A stretch of 64,000 nucleotides of DNA from Lepturacanthus savala (GCA_030544235.1 JARUPU010000029.1:1116001-1180000), one strand, 5' to 3'. Shown: positions 21,305 through 35,480, counted from the first letter of the stretch. Translations and numbers: made by a program. The notes: a model not told the origin generated them from the sequence alone.

Positions 21305-23758
21305 AGTTTTGGATCAGAAATTCACCTGGAAAAGCTATTGTTTTCATGTGGTTTGTGTTTTAAAGTTTTTATTGCTCCATATGCATTCTCTCGGTCGGAA
21401 GAGCACAAATAGACCAAAAGCTATGTAGGCCTAAATCAGTACAATATTTTTACAGAAAATCTTATTTACCTTTTACTATATGTAAAATGGTATAGTTTTG
21501 GATCAGAAATTCACCTGGAAAAGCTATTGTTTTCATGTGGTTTGTGTTTTAAAGTTTTTATTGCTCCATATGCATTCTCTCGGTCTGAAGAGAACAAAAA
21601 GACAAAAAGCTATGTAAGCCTAAATCAGAACAATATTTTTATAGAAAATCTCATTTACCTTTTACTTTATGTGAAATGGTATAGTTTTGGATCAGAAATT
21701 CACCTGGAAAAGCTATTGTTTTCATGTGGTTTGTGTTTTAAAGTTTTTATTGCTCCATATGCATTCTCTCGGTCTGAAGAGCACAAAAAGACAAAAAGCT
21801 ATGTAAGCCTAAATCAGAACAATATTTTTATAGAAAATCTTATTTACCTTTAAATTTATGTGAAATGGTATAGTTTTGGATCAGAAATTCACCTGGAAAA
21901 GCTATTGTTTTCATGTGGTTTGTGTTTTAAAGTTTTTATTGCTCCATATGCATTCTCTCGGTCTGAAGAGCCCAAAAAGACAAAAAGCTATATAGGCCTA
22001 AATCAGTACAATATTTTTATAGAAAAACTTATTTACCTTTTACTTTATGTGAAATGGTATAGTTTTGGATCAGAAATTCACCTGGAAAAGCTATTGTTTT
22101 CATGTGGTTTGTGTTTTAAAGTTTTTATTGCTCCATATGCATTCTCTCGGTCTGAAGAGCCCAAAAAGACAAAAAGTTATATAGGCCTAAATCAGTACAA
22201 TATTTTTGTAGAAAAACTTATTCACTTTTACTTTATGTGAAATGGTATAGTTTTGGATCAGAAATTCACCTGGAAAAGCTATTGTTTTCATGTGGTTTGT
22301 GTTTTAAAGTTTTTATTGCTCCATATGCATTCTCTCGGTCTGAAGAGCACAAAAAGACAAAAAGCTATATAAGCCTAAATCAGAACAATATTTTTACAGA
22401 AAATCTTATTTACCTTTAACTTTATGTGAAATGGTACAGTTTTGGATCAGAAATTCACCTGGAAAAGCTATTGTTTTCATCTGGTTTGTGTTTTAAAGTT
22501 TTTATTGCTCCATATGCATTCTCTCGGTTGGAAGAGCACAAAAAGACAAAAAGCTATATAGGCCTAAATCAGTACAATATTTTTATAGAAAAACTTATTT
22601 ACCTTTTACTTTATGTGAAATGGTATAGTTTTGGATCAGAAATTCACCTGGAAAAGCTATTGTTTTCATGTGGTTTGTGTTTTAAAGTTTTTATTGCTCC
22701 ATATGCATTCTCTCGGTCTGAAGAGCCCAAAAAGACAAAAAGTTATATAGGCCTAAATCAGTACAATATTTTTGTAGAAAAACTTATTCACTTTTACTTT
22801 ATGTGAAATGGTATAGTTTTGGATCAGAAATTCACCTGGAAAAGCTATTGTTTTCATGTGGTTTGTGTTTTAAAGTTTTTATTGCTCCATATGCATTCTC
22901 TCGGTCTGAAGAGCACAAAAAGACAAAAAGCTATATAAGCCTAAATCAGAACAATATTTTTATAGAAAATCTTATTTACCTTTAACTTTATGTGAAATGG
23001 TACAGTTTTGGATCAGAAATTCACCTGGAAAAGCTATTGTTTTCATCTGGTTTGTGTTTTAAAGTTTTTATTGCTCCATATGCATTCTCTCGGTTGGAAG
23101 AGCACAAAAAGACCAAAAGCTATGTAGGCCTAAATCAGTACAATATTTTTACAGAAAATCTTATTTACCTTTTACTATATGTAAAATGGTATAGTTTTGG
23201 ATCAGAAATTCACCTGGAAAAGCTATTGTTTTCATGTGGTTTGTGTTTTAAAGTTTTTATTGCTCCATATGCATTCTCTCGGTCTGAAGAGCCCAAAAAG
23301 ACAAAAAGCTATATAGGCCTAAATCAGTACAATATTTTTATAGAAAAACTTATTTACCTTTTACTTTATGTGAAATGGTATAGTTTTGGATCAGAAATTC
23401 ACCTGGAAAAGCTATTGTTTTCATGTGGTTTGTGTTTTAAAGTTTTTATTGCTCCATATGCATTCTCTCGGTCTGAAGAGCCCAAAAAGACAAAAAGTTA
23501 TATAGGCCTAAATCAGTACAATATTTTTGTAGAAAAACTTATTCACTTTTACTTTATGTGAAATGGTATAGTTTTGGATCAGAAATTCACCTGGAAAAGC
23601 TATTGTTTTCATGTGGTTTGTGTTTTAAAGTTTTTATTGCTCCATATGCATTCTCTCGGTCTGAAGAGCACAAAAAGACAAAAAGCTATATAAGCCTAAA
23701 TCAGAACAATATTTTTATAGAAAATCTTATTTACCTTTAACTTTATGTGAAATGGTAC
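21305..23758 (+). repeat. 13-mer HOR, complete copy 1 (2,454 bp)
   Basis: Taken from 21860 the unit reads P-Pv-H-La-Pv-H-Lb-P-Pv-H-X-N-Hs. Three Pv monomers of 188 bp account for the 2,454-bp period. Every monomer has a matching partner 2,454 bp downstream, with the same private marks (tacag in the first H, tcatctgg in both L monomers, ctcattt in N, ctttaaat in Hs). This is the cleanest HOR in the window and the best choice for a type unit. Confidence 0.92.
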
Positions 23759-26342
23759 AGTTTTGGATCAGAAATTCACCTGGAAAAGCTATTGTTTTCA
23801 TGTGGTTTGTGTTTTAAAGTTTTTATTGCTCCATATGCATTCTCTCGGTCGGAAGAGCACAAATAGACCAAAAGCTATGTAGGCCTAAATCAGTACAATA
23901 TTTTTACAGAAAATCTTATTTACCTTTTACTATATGTAAAATGGTATAGTTTTGGATCAGAAATTCACCTGGAAAAGCTATTGTTTTCATGTGGTTTGTG
24001 TTTTAAAGTTTTTATTGCTCCATATGCATTCTCTCGGTCTGAAGAGAACAAAAAGACAAAAAGCTATGTAAGCCTAAATCAGAACAATATTTTTATAGAA
24101 AATCTCATTTACCTTTTACTTTATGTGAAATGGTATAGTTTTGGATCAGAAATTCACCTGGAAAAGCTATTGTTTTCATGTGGTTTGTGTTTTAAAGTTT
24201 TTATTGCTCCATATGCATTCTCTCGGTCTGAAGAGCACAAAAAGACAAAAAGCTATGTAAGCCTAAATCAGAACAATATTTTTATAGAAAATCTTATTTA
24301 CCTTTAAATTTATGTGAAATGGTATAGTTTTGGATCAGAAATTCACCTGGAAAAGCTATTGTTTTCATGTGGTTTGTGTTTTAAAGTTTTTATTGCTCCA
24401 TATGCATTCTCTCGGTCTGAAGAGCCCAAAAAGACAAAAAGCTATATAGGCCTAAATCAGTACAATATTTTTATAGAAAAACTTATTTACCTTTTACTTT
24501 ATGTGAAATGGTATAGTTTTGGATCAGAAATTCACCTGGAAAAGCTATTGTTTTCATGTGGTTTGTGTTTTAAAGTTTTTATTGCTCCATATGCATTCTC
24601 TCGGTCTGAAGAGCCCAAAAAGACAAAAAGTTATATAGGCCTAAATCAGTACAATATTTTTGTAGAAAAACTTATTCACTTTTACTTTATGTGAAATGGT
24701 ATAGTTTTGGATCAGAAATTCACCTGGAAAAGCTATTGTTTTCATGTGGTTTGTGTTTTAAAGTTTTTATTGCTCCATATGCATTCTCTCGGTCTGAAGA
24801 GCACAAAAAGACAAAAAGCTATATAAGCCTAAATCAGAACAATATTTTTACAGAAAATCTTATTTACCTTTAACTTTATGTGAAATGGTACAGTTTTGGA
24901 TCAGAAATTCACCTGGAAAAGCTATTGTTTTCATCTGGTTTGTGTTTTAAAGTTTTTATTGCTCCATATGCATTCTCTCGGTTGGAAGAGCACAAAAAGA
25001 CAAAAAGCTATATAGGCCTAAATCAGTACAATATTTTTATAGAAAAACTTATTTACCTTTTACTTTATGTGAAATGGTATAGTTTTGGATCAGAAATTCA
25101 CCTGGAAAAGCTATTGTTTTCATGTGGTTTGTGTTTTAAAGTTTTTATTGCTCCATATGCATTCTCTCGGTCTGAAGAGCCCAAAAAGACAAAAAGTTAT
25201 ATAGGCCTAAATCAGTACAATATTTTTGTAGAAAAACTTATTCACTTTTACTTTATGTGAAATGGTATAGTTTTGGATCAGAAATTCACCTGGAAAAGCT
25301 ATTGTTTTCATGTGGTTTGTGTTTTAAAGTTTTTATTGCTCCATATGCATTCTCTCGGTCTGAAGAGCACAAAAAGACAAAAAGCTATATAAGCCTAAAT
25401 CAGAACAATATTTTTATAGAAAATCTTATTTACCTTTAACTTTATGTGAAATGGTACAGTTTTGGATCAGAAATTCACCTGGAAAAGCTATTGTTTTCAT
25501 CTGGTTTGTGTTTTAAAGTTTTTATTGCTCCATATGCATTCTCTCGGTTGGAAGAGCACAAAAAGACCAAAAGCTATGTAGGCCTAAATCAGTACAATAT
25601 TTTTACAGAAAATCTTATTTACCTTTTACTATATGTAAAATGGTATAGTTTTGGATCAGAAATTCACCTGGAAAAGCTATTGTTTTCATGTGGTTTGTGT
25701 TTTAAAGTTTTTATTGCTCCATATGCATTCTCTCGGTCTGAAGAGCCCAAAAAGACAAAAAGCTATATAGGCCTAAATCAGTACAATATTTTTATAGAAA
25801 AACTTATTTACCTTTTACTTTATGTGAAATGGTATAGTTTTGGATCAGAAATTCACCTGGAAAAGCTATTGTTTTCATGTGGTTTGTGTTTTAAAGTTTT
25901 TATTGCTCCATATGCATTCTCTCGGTCTGAAGAGCCCAAAAAGACAAAAAGTTATATAGGCCTAAATCAGTACAATATTTTTGTAGAAAAACTTATTCAC
26001 TTTTACTTTATGTGAAATGGTATAGTTTTGGATCAGAAATTCACCTGGAAAAGCTATTGTTTTCATGTGGTTTGTGTTTTAAAGTTTTTATTGCTCCATA
26101 TGCATTCTCTCGGTCTGAAGAGCACAAAAAGACAAAAAGCTATATAAGCCTAAATCAGAACAATATTTTTATAGAAAATCTTATTTACCTTTAACTTTAT
26201 GTGAAATGGTACAGTTTTGGATCAGAAATTCACCTGGAAAAGCTATTGTTTTCATGTGGTTTGTGTTTTAAAGTTTTTATTGCTCCATATGCATTCTCTC
26301 GGTCGGAAGAGCACAAATAGACCAAAAGCTATGTAGGCCTAA
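23759..26342 (+). repeat. 13-mer HOR, complete copy 2
   Basis: This matches 21305-23888 at a 2,454-bp offset. Identity breaks inside the X monomer near 26339, where gcctaatcag lacks an A that the X monomer at 23888 still has. Beyond that, the array moves to P and Pc monomers instead of N-Hs, so copy 2 lacks its last two monomers. Confidence 0.9.
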
Positions 26343-29054
26343 TCAGTACAATATTTTTACAGAAAATCTTATTTACCTTTTACTATATGTAAAATGGTAT
26401 AGTTTTGGATCAGAAATTCACCTGGAAAAGCTATTGTTTTCATGTGGTTTGTGTTTTAAAGTTTTTATTGCTCCATATGCATTCTCTCGGTCTGAAGAGC
26501 CCAAAAAGACAAAAAGCTATATAGGCCTAAATCAGTACAATATTTTTATAGAAAAACTTATTTACCTTTTACTTTATGTGAAATGGTATAGTTTTGGATC
26601 AGAAATTCACCTGGAAAAGCTATTGTTTTCATGTGGTTTGTGTTTTAAAGTTTTTATTGCTCCATATGCATTCTCTCGGTCTGAAGAGCCCAAAAAGACA
26701 AAAAGCTATATAGGCCTAAATCAGTACAATATTTTCATAGAAAAACTTATTTACCTTTTACTTTATGTGAAATGGTATAGTTTTGGATCAGAAATTCACC
26801 TGGAAAAGCTATTGTTTTCTTGTGGTTTGTGTTTTAAAGTTTTTATTGCTCCATAGGCATTCTCTCGGTCTGAAGAGCCCAAAAAGACAAAAAGCTATAT
26901 AGGCCTAAATCAGTACAATATTTTCATAGAAAAACTTATTTACCTTTTACTTTATGTGAAATGGTATAGTTTTGGATCAGAAATTCACCTGGAAAAGCTA
27001 TTGTTTTCATGTGGTTTGTGTTTTAAAGTTTTTATTGCTCCATAGGCATTCTCTCGGTCTGAAGAGCCCAAAAAGACAAAAAGCTATATAGGCCTAAATC
27101 AGTACAATATTTTTTATAGAAAAACTTATTTACCTTTTACTTTATGTGAAATGGTATAGTTTTGGATCAGAAATTCACCTGGAAAAGCTATTGTTTTCAT
27201 GTGGTTTGTGTTTTAAAGTTTTTATTGCTCCATATGCATTCTCTCGGTCTGAAGAGCCCAAAAAGACAAAAAGCTATATAGGCCTAAATCAGTACAATAT
27301 TTTTACAAAAACACTTATTTACCTTTTATTTTATGTGAAATGGTATAGTTTTGGATCAGAAATTCACCTGGAAAAGCTATTGTTTTCATGTGGTTTGTGT
27401 TTTAAAGTTTTTATTGCTCCATATGCATTTTCTCGGTCTGAAGAGAACAAAAAGACAAAAAGCTATGTAAGCCTAAATCAGAACAATATTTTTATAGAAA
27501 ATCTCATTTACCTTTTACTTTATGTGAAATGGTATAGTTTTCGATCAGAAATTCACCTGGAAAAGCTATTGTTTTCATGTGGTTTGTGTTTTAAAGTTTT
27601 TATTGCTCCATATGCATTCTCTCGGTCTGAAGAGCCCAAAAAGACAAAAAGCTATATAGGCCTAAATCAGTACAATATTTTCATAGAAAAACTTATTTAC
27701 CTTTTACTTTATGTGAAATGGTATAGTTTTGGATCAGAAATTCACTTGGAAAAGCTATTGTTTTCATGTGGTTTGTATTTTAAAGTTTTTATTGCTCCAT
27801 ATGCATTCTCTCGGTCTGAAGAGAACAAAAAGACAAAAAGCTATGTAAGCCTAAATCAGTACAATATTTTTACAGAAAATCTTATTTACCTTTTACTATA
27901 TGTAAAATGGTATAGTTTTGGATCAGAAATTCACCTGGAAAAGCTATTGTTTTCATGTGGTTTGTGTTTTAAAGTTTTTATTGCTCCATATGCATTCTCT
28001 CGGTCTGAAGAGAACAAAAAGACAAAAAGCTATGTAAGCCTAAATCAGTACAATATTTTTCTAGAAAAACTTATTTACCTTTTACTTTATGTGAAATGGT
28101 ATAGTTTTGGATCAGAAATTCACCTGGAAAAGCTATTGTTTTCTTGTGGTTTGTGTTTTAAAGTTTTTATTGCTCCATAGGCATTCTCTCGGTCTGAAGA
28201 GCCCAAAAAGACAAAAAGCTATATAGGCCTAAATCAGTACAATATTTTCATAGAAAAACTTATTTACCTTTTACTTTATGTGAAATGGTATAGTTTTGGA
28301 TCAGAAATTCACCTGGAAAAGCTATTGTTTTCATGTGGTTTGTGTTTTAAAGTTTTTATTGCTCCATATGCATTCTCTCGGTCTGAAGAGAACAAAAAGA
28401 CAAAAAGCTATGTAAGCCTAAATCAGTACAATATTTTTACAAAAAATCTTATTTACCTTTTACTATATGTAAAATGGTATAGTTTTGGATCAGAAATTCA
28501 CCTGGAAAAGCTATTGTTTTCATGTGGTTTGTGTTTTAAAGTTTTTATTGCTCCATATGCATTCTCTCGGTCTGAAGAGCCCAAAAAGACAAAAAGCTAT
28601 ATAGGCCTAAATCAGTACAATATTTTCATAGAAAAACTTATTTACCTTTTACTTTATGTGAAATGGTATAGTTTTGGATCAGAAATTCACCTGGAAAAGC
28701 TATTGTTTTCATGTGGTTTGTATTTTAAAGTTTTTATTGCTCCATATGCATTCTCTCGGTCTGAAGAGCACAAAAAGACAAAAAGCTATGTAGGCCTAAA
28801 TCAGTACAATATTTTTATAGAAAAACTTATTTACCTTTTACTTTATGTAAAATGGTATAGTTTTGGATCAGAAATTCACCTGGAAAAGCTATTGTTTTCA
28901 TGTGGTTTGTGTTTTAAAGTTTTTATTGCTCCATATGCATTCTCTCGGTCTGAAGAGCCCAAAAAGACAAAAAGCTATATAGGCCTAAATCAGTACAATA
29001 TTTTCATAGAAAAACTTATTTACCTTTTACTTTATGTAAAATGGTATAGTTTTG
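26343..29054 (+). repeat. P/Pc/N-rich dialect, first block
   Basis: Pv, H and L monomers disappear and the array is made of P, Pc and N monomers. Distinct markers appear: ccataggcat (near 26853, 27041 and 28176), a T-like ttacaaaaacac (near 27304), gtattttaaag (near 27778 and 28721), a ttttcgatc change (near 27541) and an extra T near 27110. Most of the premature stops of the 13-mer classes are missing, so open frames are longer here. The change of class content is abrupt, inside one X monomer. Confidence 0.85.
27146..28180 (+). other. Open frame of 344 codons, judged non-coding
   Basis: It covers P, T-like, N and Pc monomers and ends in a CCA-TAG of a ccataggcat monomer. It opens at a GTG directly after the monomer with the extra T near 27110. 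As with the other frames, no ATG start and no gene-like context are present. Confidence 0.75.
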
Positions 29055-29810
29055 GATCAGAAATTCACCTGGAAAAGCTATTGTTTTCATGTGGTTTGTC
29101 TTTTAAAGTTTTTATTGCTCCATATGCATTCTCTCGGTCGGAAGAGCACAAATAGACCAAAAGCTATGTAGGCCTAATCAGTACAATATTTTTACAGAAA
29201 ATCTTATTTACCTTTTACTATATGTAAAATGGTATAGTTTTGGATCAGAAATTCACCTGGAAAAGCTATTGTTTTCATGTGGTTTGTGTTTTAAAGTTTT
29301 TATTGCTCCATATGCATTCTCTCGGTCTGAAGAGCCCAAAAAGACAAAAAGCTATATAGGCCTAAATCAGTACAATATTTTCATAGAAAAACTTATTTAC
29401 CTTTTACTTTATGTGAAATGGTATAGTTTTGGATCAGAAATTCACCTGGAAAAGCTATTGTTTTCATGTGGTTTGTGTTTTAAAGTTTTTATTGCTCCAT
29501 ATGCATTCTCTCGGTCTGAAGAGCCCAAAAAGACAAAAAGCTATATAGGCCTAAATCAGTACAATATTTTTATAGAAAAACTTATTTACCTTTTACTTTA
29601 TGTAAAATGGTATAGTTTTGGATCAGAAATTCACCTGGAAAAGCTATTGTTTTCATGTGGTTTGTGTTTTAAAGTTTTTATTGCTCCATATGCATTCTCT
29701 CGGTCTGAAGAGCCCAAAAAGACAAAAAGCTATTATAGGCCTAAATCAGTACAATATTTTTATAGAAAAACTTATTTACCTTTTACTTTATGTGAAATGG
29801 TATAGTTTTA
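29055..29810 (+). repeat. 756-bp tetramer, isolated copy
   Basis: A four-monomer unit made of a gtcttttaaag X (188 bp), Pc, P and a P with ctattatagg (190 bp). The minus-one and plus-one monomers cancel, giving exactly 756 bp. The segment 29055-30078 matches 30755-31778 at an offset of 1,700 bp. The unit is followed at 29811 by another X and then by a different module beginning with a cagtcggaag monomer. Confidence 0.87.
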
Positions 29811-30754
29811 GATCAGAAATTCACCTGGAAAAGCTATTGTTTTCATGTGGTTTGTCTTTTAAAGTTTTTATTGCTCCATATGCATTCTCTCGGTCGGAAG
29901 AGCACAAATAGACCAAAAGCTATGTAGGCCTAATCAGTACAATATTTTTACAGAAAATCTTATTTACCTTTTACTATATGTAAAATGGTATAGTTTTGGA
30001 TCAGAAATTCACCTGGAAAAGCTATTGTTTTCATGTGGTTTGTGTTTTAAAGTTTTTATTGCTCCATATGCATTCTCTCAGTCGGAAGAGCACAAAAAGA
30101 CCAAAAGCTATGTAGGCCTAAATCAGTACAATATTTTTACAGAAAATCTTATTTACCTTTTACTATATGTAAAATGGTATAGTTTTGGATCAGAAATTCA
30201 CCTGGAAAAGCTATTGTTTTCATGTGGTTTGTATTTTAAAGTTTTTATTGCTCCATATGCATTCTCTCGGTCTGAAGAGCCCAAAAAGACAAAAAGCTAT
30301 ATAGGCCTAAATCAGTACAATATTTTCATAGAAAAACTTATTTACCTTTTACTTTATGTGAAATGGTATAGTTTTGGATCAGAAATTCACCTGGAAAAGC
30401 TATTGTTTTCATGTGGTTTGTATTTTAAAGTTTTTATTGCTCCATATGCATTCTCTCGGTCTGAAGAGCACAAAAAGACAAAAAGCTATGTAGGCCTAAA
30501 TCAGTACAATATTTTTATAGAAAAACTTATTTACCTTTTACTTTATGTAAAATGGTATAGTTTTGGATCAGAAATTCACCTGGAAAAGCTATTGTTTTCA
30601 TGTGGTTTGTGTTTTAAAGTTTTTATTGCTCCATATGCATTCTCTCGGTCTGAAGAGCCCAAAAAGACAAAAAGCTATATAGGCCTAAATCAGTACAATA
30701 TTTTCATAGAAAAACTTATTTACCTTTTACTTTATGTAAAATGGTATAGTTTTG
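29811..30754 (+). repeat. Five-monomer module with cagtcggaag and gtatttt variants
   Basis: The order is X, then a monomer with cagtcggaag (30079; the first CpG is changed to CpA), then Pc and H-like monomers with gtattttaaag, and a further Pc. The same module recurs with its cagtcggaag at 34615, exactly 4,536 bp (24 monomers) downstream, followed by the same gtatttt monomers. Confidence 0.82.
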
Positions 30755-32266
30755 GATCAGAAATTCACCTGGAAAAGCTATTGTTTTCATGTGGTTTGTC
30801 TTTTAAAGTTTTTATTGCTCCATATGCATTCTCTCGGTCGGAAGAGCACAAATAGACCAAAAGCTATGTAGGCCTAATCAGTACAATATTTTTACAGAAA
30901 ATCTTATTTACCTTTTACTATATGTAAAATGGTATAGTTTTGGATCAGAAATTCACCTGGAAAAGCTATTGTTTTCATGTGGTTTGTGTTTTAAAGTTTT
31001 TATTGCTCCATATGCATTCTCTCGGTCTGAAGAGCCCAAAAAGACAAAAAGCTATATAGGCCTAAATCAGTACAATATTTTCATAGAAAAACTTATTTAC
31101 CTTTTACTTTATGTGAAATGGTATAGTTTTGGATCAGAAATTCACCTGGAAAAGCTATTGTTTTCATGTGGTTTGTGTTTTAAAGTTTTTATTGCTCCAT
31201 ATGCATTCTCTCGGTCTGAAGAGCCCAAAAAGACAAAAAGCTATATAGGCCTAAATCAGTACAATATTTTTATAGAAAAACTTATTTACCTTTTACTTTA
31301 TGTAAAATGGTATAGTTTTGGATCAGAAATTCACCTGGAAAAGCTATTGTTTTCATGTGGTTTGTGTTTTAAAGTTTTTATTGCTCCATATGCATTCTCT
31401 CGGTCTGAAGAGCCCAAAAAGACAAAAAGCTATTATAGGCCTAAATCAGTACAATATTTTTATAGAAAAACTTATTTACCTTTTACTTTATGTGAAATGG
31501 TATAGTTTTAGATCAGAAATTCACCTGGAAAAGCTATTGTTTTCATGTGGTTTGTCTTTTAAAGTTTTTATTGCTCCATATGCATTCTCTCGGTCGGAAG
31601 AGCACAAATAGACCAAAAGCTATGTAGGCCTAATCAGTACAATATTTTTACAGAAAATCTTATTTACCTTTTACTATATGTAAAATGGTATAGTTTTGGA
31701 TCAGAAATTCACCTGGAAAAGCTATTGTTTTCATGTGGTTTGTGTTTTAAAGTTTTTATTGCTCCATATGCATTCTCTCGGTCTGAAGAGCCCAAAAAGA
31801 CAAAAAGCTATATAGGCCTAAATCAGTACAATATTTTCATAGAAAAACTTATTTACCTTTTACTTTATGTGAAATGGTATAGTTTTGGATCAGAAATTCA
31901 CCTGGAAAAGCTATTGTTTTCATGTGGTTTGTGTTTTAAAGTTTTTATTGCTCCATATGCATTCTCTCGGTCTGAAGAGCCCAAAAAGACAAAAAGCTAT
32001 ATAGGCCTAAATCAGTACAATATTTTTATAGAAAAACTTATTTACCTTTTACTTTATGTAAAATGGTATAGTTTTGGATCAGAAATTCACCTGGAAAAGC
32101 TATTGTTTTCATGTGGTTTGTGTTTTAAAGTTTTTATTGCTCCATATGCATTCTCTCGGTCTGAAGAGCCCAAAAAGACAAAAAGCTATTATAGGCCTAA
32201 ATCAGTACAATATTTTTATAGAAAAACTTATTTACCTTTTACTTTATGTGAAATGGTATAGTTTTA
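30755..32266 (+). repeat. 756-bp tetramer, two tandem copies
   Basis: Two copies, 30755-31510 and 31511-32266, of the X(188)-Pc-P-P(190) unit stand in tandem. The ttttagatcag variant marks the unit boundary at 31510 and 32266, as it does at 29810. A third copy begins at 32267 but turns into T-type monomers at about 32596. Copies look identical by eye apart from the boundary base, which suggests recent amplification. Confidence 0.9.
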
Positions 32267-35200
32267 GATCAGAAATTCACCTGGAAAAGCTATTGTTTTC
32301 ATGTGGTTTGTCTTTTAAAGTTTTTATTGCTCCATATGCATTCTCTCGGTCGGAAGAGCACAAATAGACCAAAAGCTATGTAGGCCTAATCAGTACAATA
32401 TTTTTACAGAAAATCTTATTTACCTTTTACTATATGTAAAATGGTATAGTTTTGGATCAGAAATTCACCTGGAAAAGCTATTGTTTTCATGTGGTTTGTG
32501 TTTTAAAGTTTTTATTGCTCCATATGCATTCTCTCGGTCTGAAGAGCCCAAAAAGACAAAAAGCTATATAGGCCTAAATCAGTACAATATTTTTACAAAA
32601 AAACTTATTTATCTTTTATTTTATGTGAAATGGTATAGTTTTGGATCAGAAATTCACCTGGAAAAGCTATTGTTTTCATGTGGTTTGTGTTTTAAAGTTT
32701 TTATTGCTCCATATGCATTCTCTCGGTCTGAAGAGCCCAAAAAGACAAAAAGCTATATAGGCCTAAATCAGTACAATATTTTTATAGAAAAACTTATTTA
32801 CCTTTTACTGTATGTGAAATGGTATAGTTTTGGATCAGAAATTCACCTGGAAAAGCTATTGTTTTCATGTGGTTTGTGTTTTAAAGTTTTTATTGCTCCA
32901 TAGGCATTCTCTCTGTCTGAAGAGCCCAAAAAGACAAAAAGCTATATAGGCCTAAATCAGTACAATATTTTCATAGAAAAACTTATTTACCTTTTACTTT
33001 ATGTGAAATGGTATAGTTTTGGATCAGAAATTCACCTGGAAAAGCTATTGTTTTCATGTGGTTTGTGTTTTAAAGTTTTTATTGCTCCATATGCATTTTC
33101 TCGGTCTGAAGAGAACAAAAAGACAAAAAGCTATGTAAGCCTAAATCAGAACAATATTTTTATAGAAAATCTCATTTACCTTTTACTTTATGTGAAATGG
33201 TATAGTTTTGGATCAGAAATTCACCTGGAAAAGCTATTGTTTTCATGTGGTTTGTGTTTTAAAGTTTTTATTGCTCCATATGCATTCTCTCGGTCTGAAG
33301 AGCCCAAAAAGACAAAAAGCTATATAGGCCTAAATCAGTACAATATTTTCATAGAAAAACTTATTTACCTTTTACTTTATGTGAAATGGTATAGTTTTGG
33401 ATCAGAAATTCACCTGGAAAAGCTATTGTTTTCATGTGGTTTGTGTTTTAAAGTTTTTATTGCTCCATATGCATTCTCTCGGTCTGAAGAGAACAAAAAG
33501 ACAAAAAGCTATGTAAGCCTAAATCAGTACAATATTTTTACAGAAAATCTTATTTACCTTTTACTATATGTAAAATGGTATAGTTTTGGATCAGAAATTC
33601 ACCTGGAAAAGCTATTGTTTTCATGTGGTTTGTGTTTTAAAGTTTTTATTGCTCCATATGCATTCTCTCGGTCTGAAGAGAACAAAAAGACAAAAAGCTA
33701 TGTAAGCCTAAATCAGTACAATATTTTTATAGAAAAACTTATTTACCTTTTACTTTATGTGAAATGGTATAGTTTTGGATCAGAAATTCACCTGGAAAAG
33801 CTATTGTTTTCATGTGGTTTGTGTTTTAAAGTTCTTATTGCTCCATATGCATTCTCTCAGTCTGAAGAGAACAAAAAGACAAAAAGCTATGTAAGCCTAA
33901 ATCAGAACAATATTTTTATAGAAAATCTTATTTACCTTTTACTTTATGTGAAATGGTATAGTTTTGGATCAGAAATTCACCTGGAAAAGCTATTGTTTTC
34001 ATGTGGTTTGTGTTTTAAAGTTTTTATTGCTCCATATGCATTCTCTCGGTCTGAAGAGCCCAAAAAGACAAAAAGCTATATAGGCCTAAATCAGTACAAT
34101 ATTTTTACAAAAAAACTTATTTACCTTTTATTTTATGTGAAATGGTATAGTTTTGGATCAGAAATTCACCTGGAAAAGCTATTGTTTTCATGTGGTTTGT
34201 GTTTTAAAGTTTTTATTGCTCCATATGCATTCTCTCGGTCTGAAGAGCCCAAAAAGACAAAAAGCTATATAGGCCTAAATCAGTACAATATTTTCATAGA
34301 AAAACTTATTTACCTTTTACTTTATGTGAAATGGTATAGTTTTGGATCAGAAATTCACCTGGAAAAGCTATTGTTTTCATGAGGTTTGTGTTTTAAAGTT
34401 TTTATTGCGCCATATGCATTCTCTCGGTCTGAAGAGCCCAAAAAGACAAAAAGCTATATAGGCCTAAATCAGTACAATATTTTTATAGAAAAACTTATTT
34501 ACCTTTTACTTTATGTGAAATGGTATAGTTTTGGATCAGAAATTCACTTGGAAAAGCTATTGTTTTCAATGTGGTTTGTGTTTTAAAGTTTTTATTGCTC
34601 CATATGCATTCTCTCAGTCGGAAGAGCACAAAAAGACCAAAAGCTATGTAGGCCTAAATCAGTACAATATTTTTACAGAAAATCTTATTTACCTTTTACT
34701 ATATGTAAAATGGTATAGTTTTGGATCAGAAATTCACCTGGAAAAGCTATTGTTTTCATGTGGTTTGTATTTTAAAGTTTTTATTGCTCCATATGCATTC
34801 TCTCGGTCTGAAGAGCCCAAAAAGACAAAAAGCTATATAGGCCTAAATCAGTACAATATTTTCATAGAAAAACTTATTTACCTTTTACTTTATGTGAAAT
34901 GGTATAGTTTTGGATCAGAAATTCACCTGGAAAAGCTATTGTTTTCATGTGGTTTGTATTTTAAAGTTTTTATTGCTCCATATGCATTCTCTCGGTCTGA
35001 AGAGCACAAAAAGACAAAAAGCTATGTAGGCCTAAATCAGTACAATATTTTTATAGAAAAACTTATTTACCTTTTACTTTATGTAAAATGGTATAGTTTT
35101 GGATCAGAAATTCACCTGGAAAAGCTATTGTTTTCATGTGGTTTGTGTTTTAAAGTTTTTATTGCTCCATATGCATTCTCTCGGTCTGAAGAGCCCAAAA

Positions 35201-35480
35201 AGACAAAAAGCTATATAGGCCTAAATCAGTACAATATTTTCATAGAAAAACTTATTTACCTTTTACTTTATGTAAAATGGTATAGTTTTGGATCAGAAAT
35301 TCACCTGGAAAAGCTATTGTTTTCATGTGGTTTGTGTTTTAAAGTTTTTATTGCTCCATATGCATTCTCTCGGTCTGAAGAGCCCAAAAAGACAAAAAGC
35401 TATTATAGGCCTAAATCAGTACAATATTTTTATAGAAAAACTTATTTACCTTTTACTTTATGTGAAATGGTATAGTTTTA
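32267..35480 (+). repeat. P/N/T dialect with long open stretch
   Basis: Contains T monomers (near 32594 and 34106), a ccatagg monomer (near 32902), an N series (33003-33950, including gttcttattg and cagtctg variants) and Pc. It also has the TGA-bearing tcatgagg monomer (near 34380) and a monomer with an inserted A (ttttcaatgtgg, near 34568) next to a cacttgg variant. Much of this order is repeated at 49-51 kb and 54-56 kb. The stretch ends with the cagtcggaag module matching 30.0-30.7 kb. Confidence 0.83.
33003..34382 (+). other. Open frame of 459 codons in the P/N/T cassette, judged non-coding
   Basis: This is the same repeat frame and nearly the same monomer order as the longer frame at 54534, so the two share origin by block duplication. 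It starts at a GTG and ends at the same TCA-TGA variant. N, P and T monomers lack the stops of classes H and X, which is why the frame stays open here. Confidence 0.78.
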
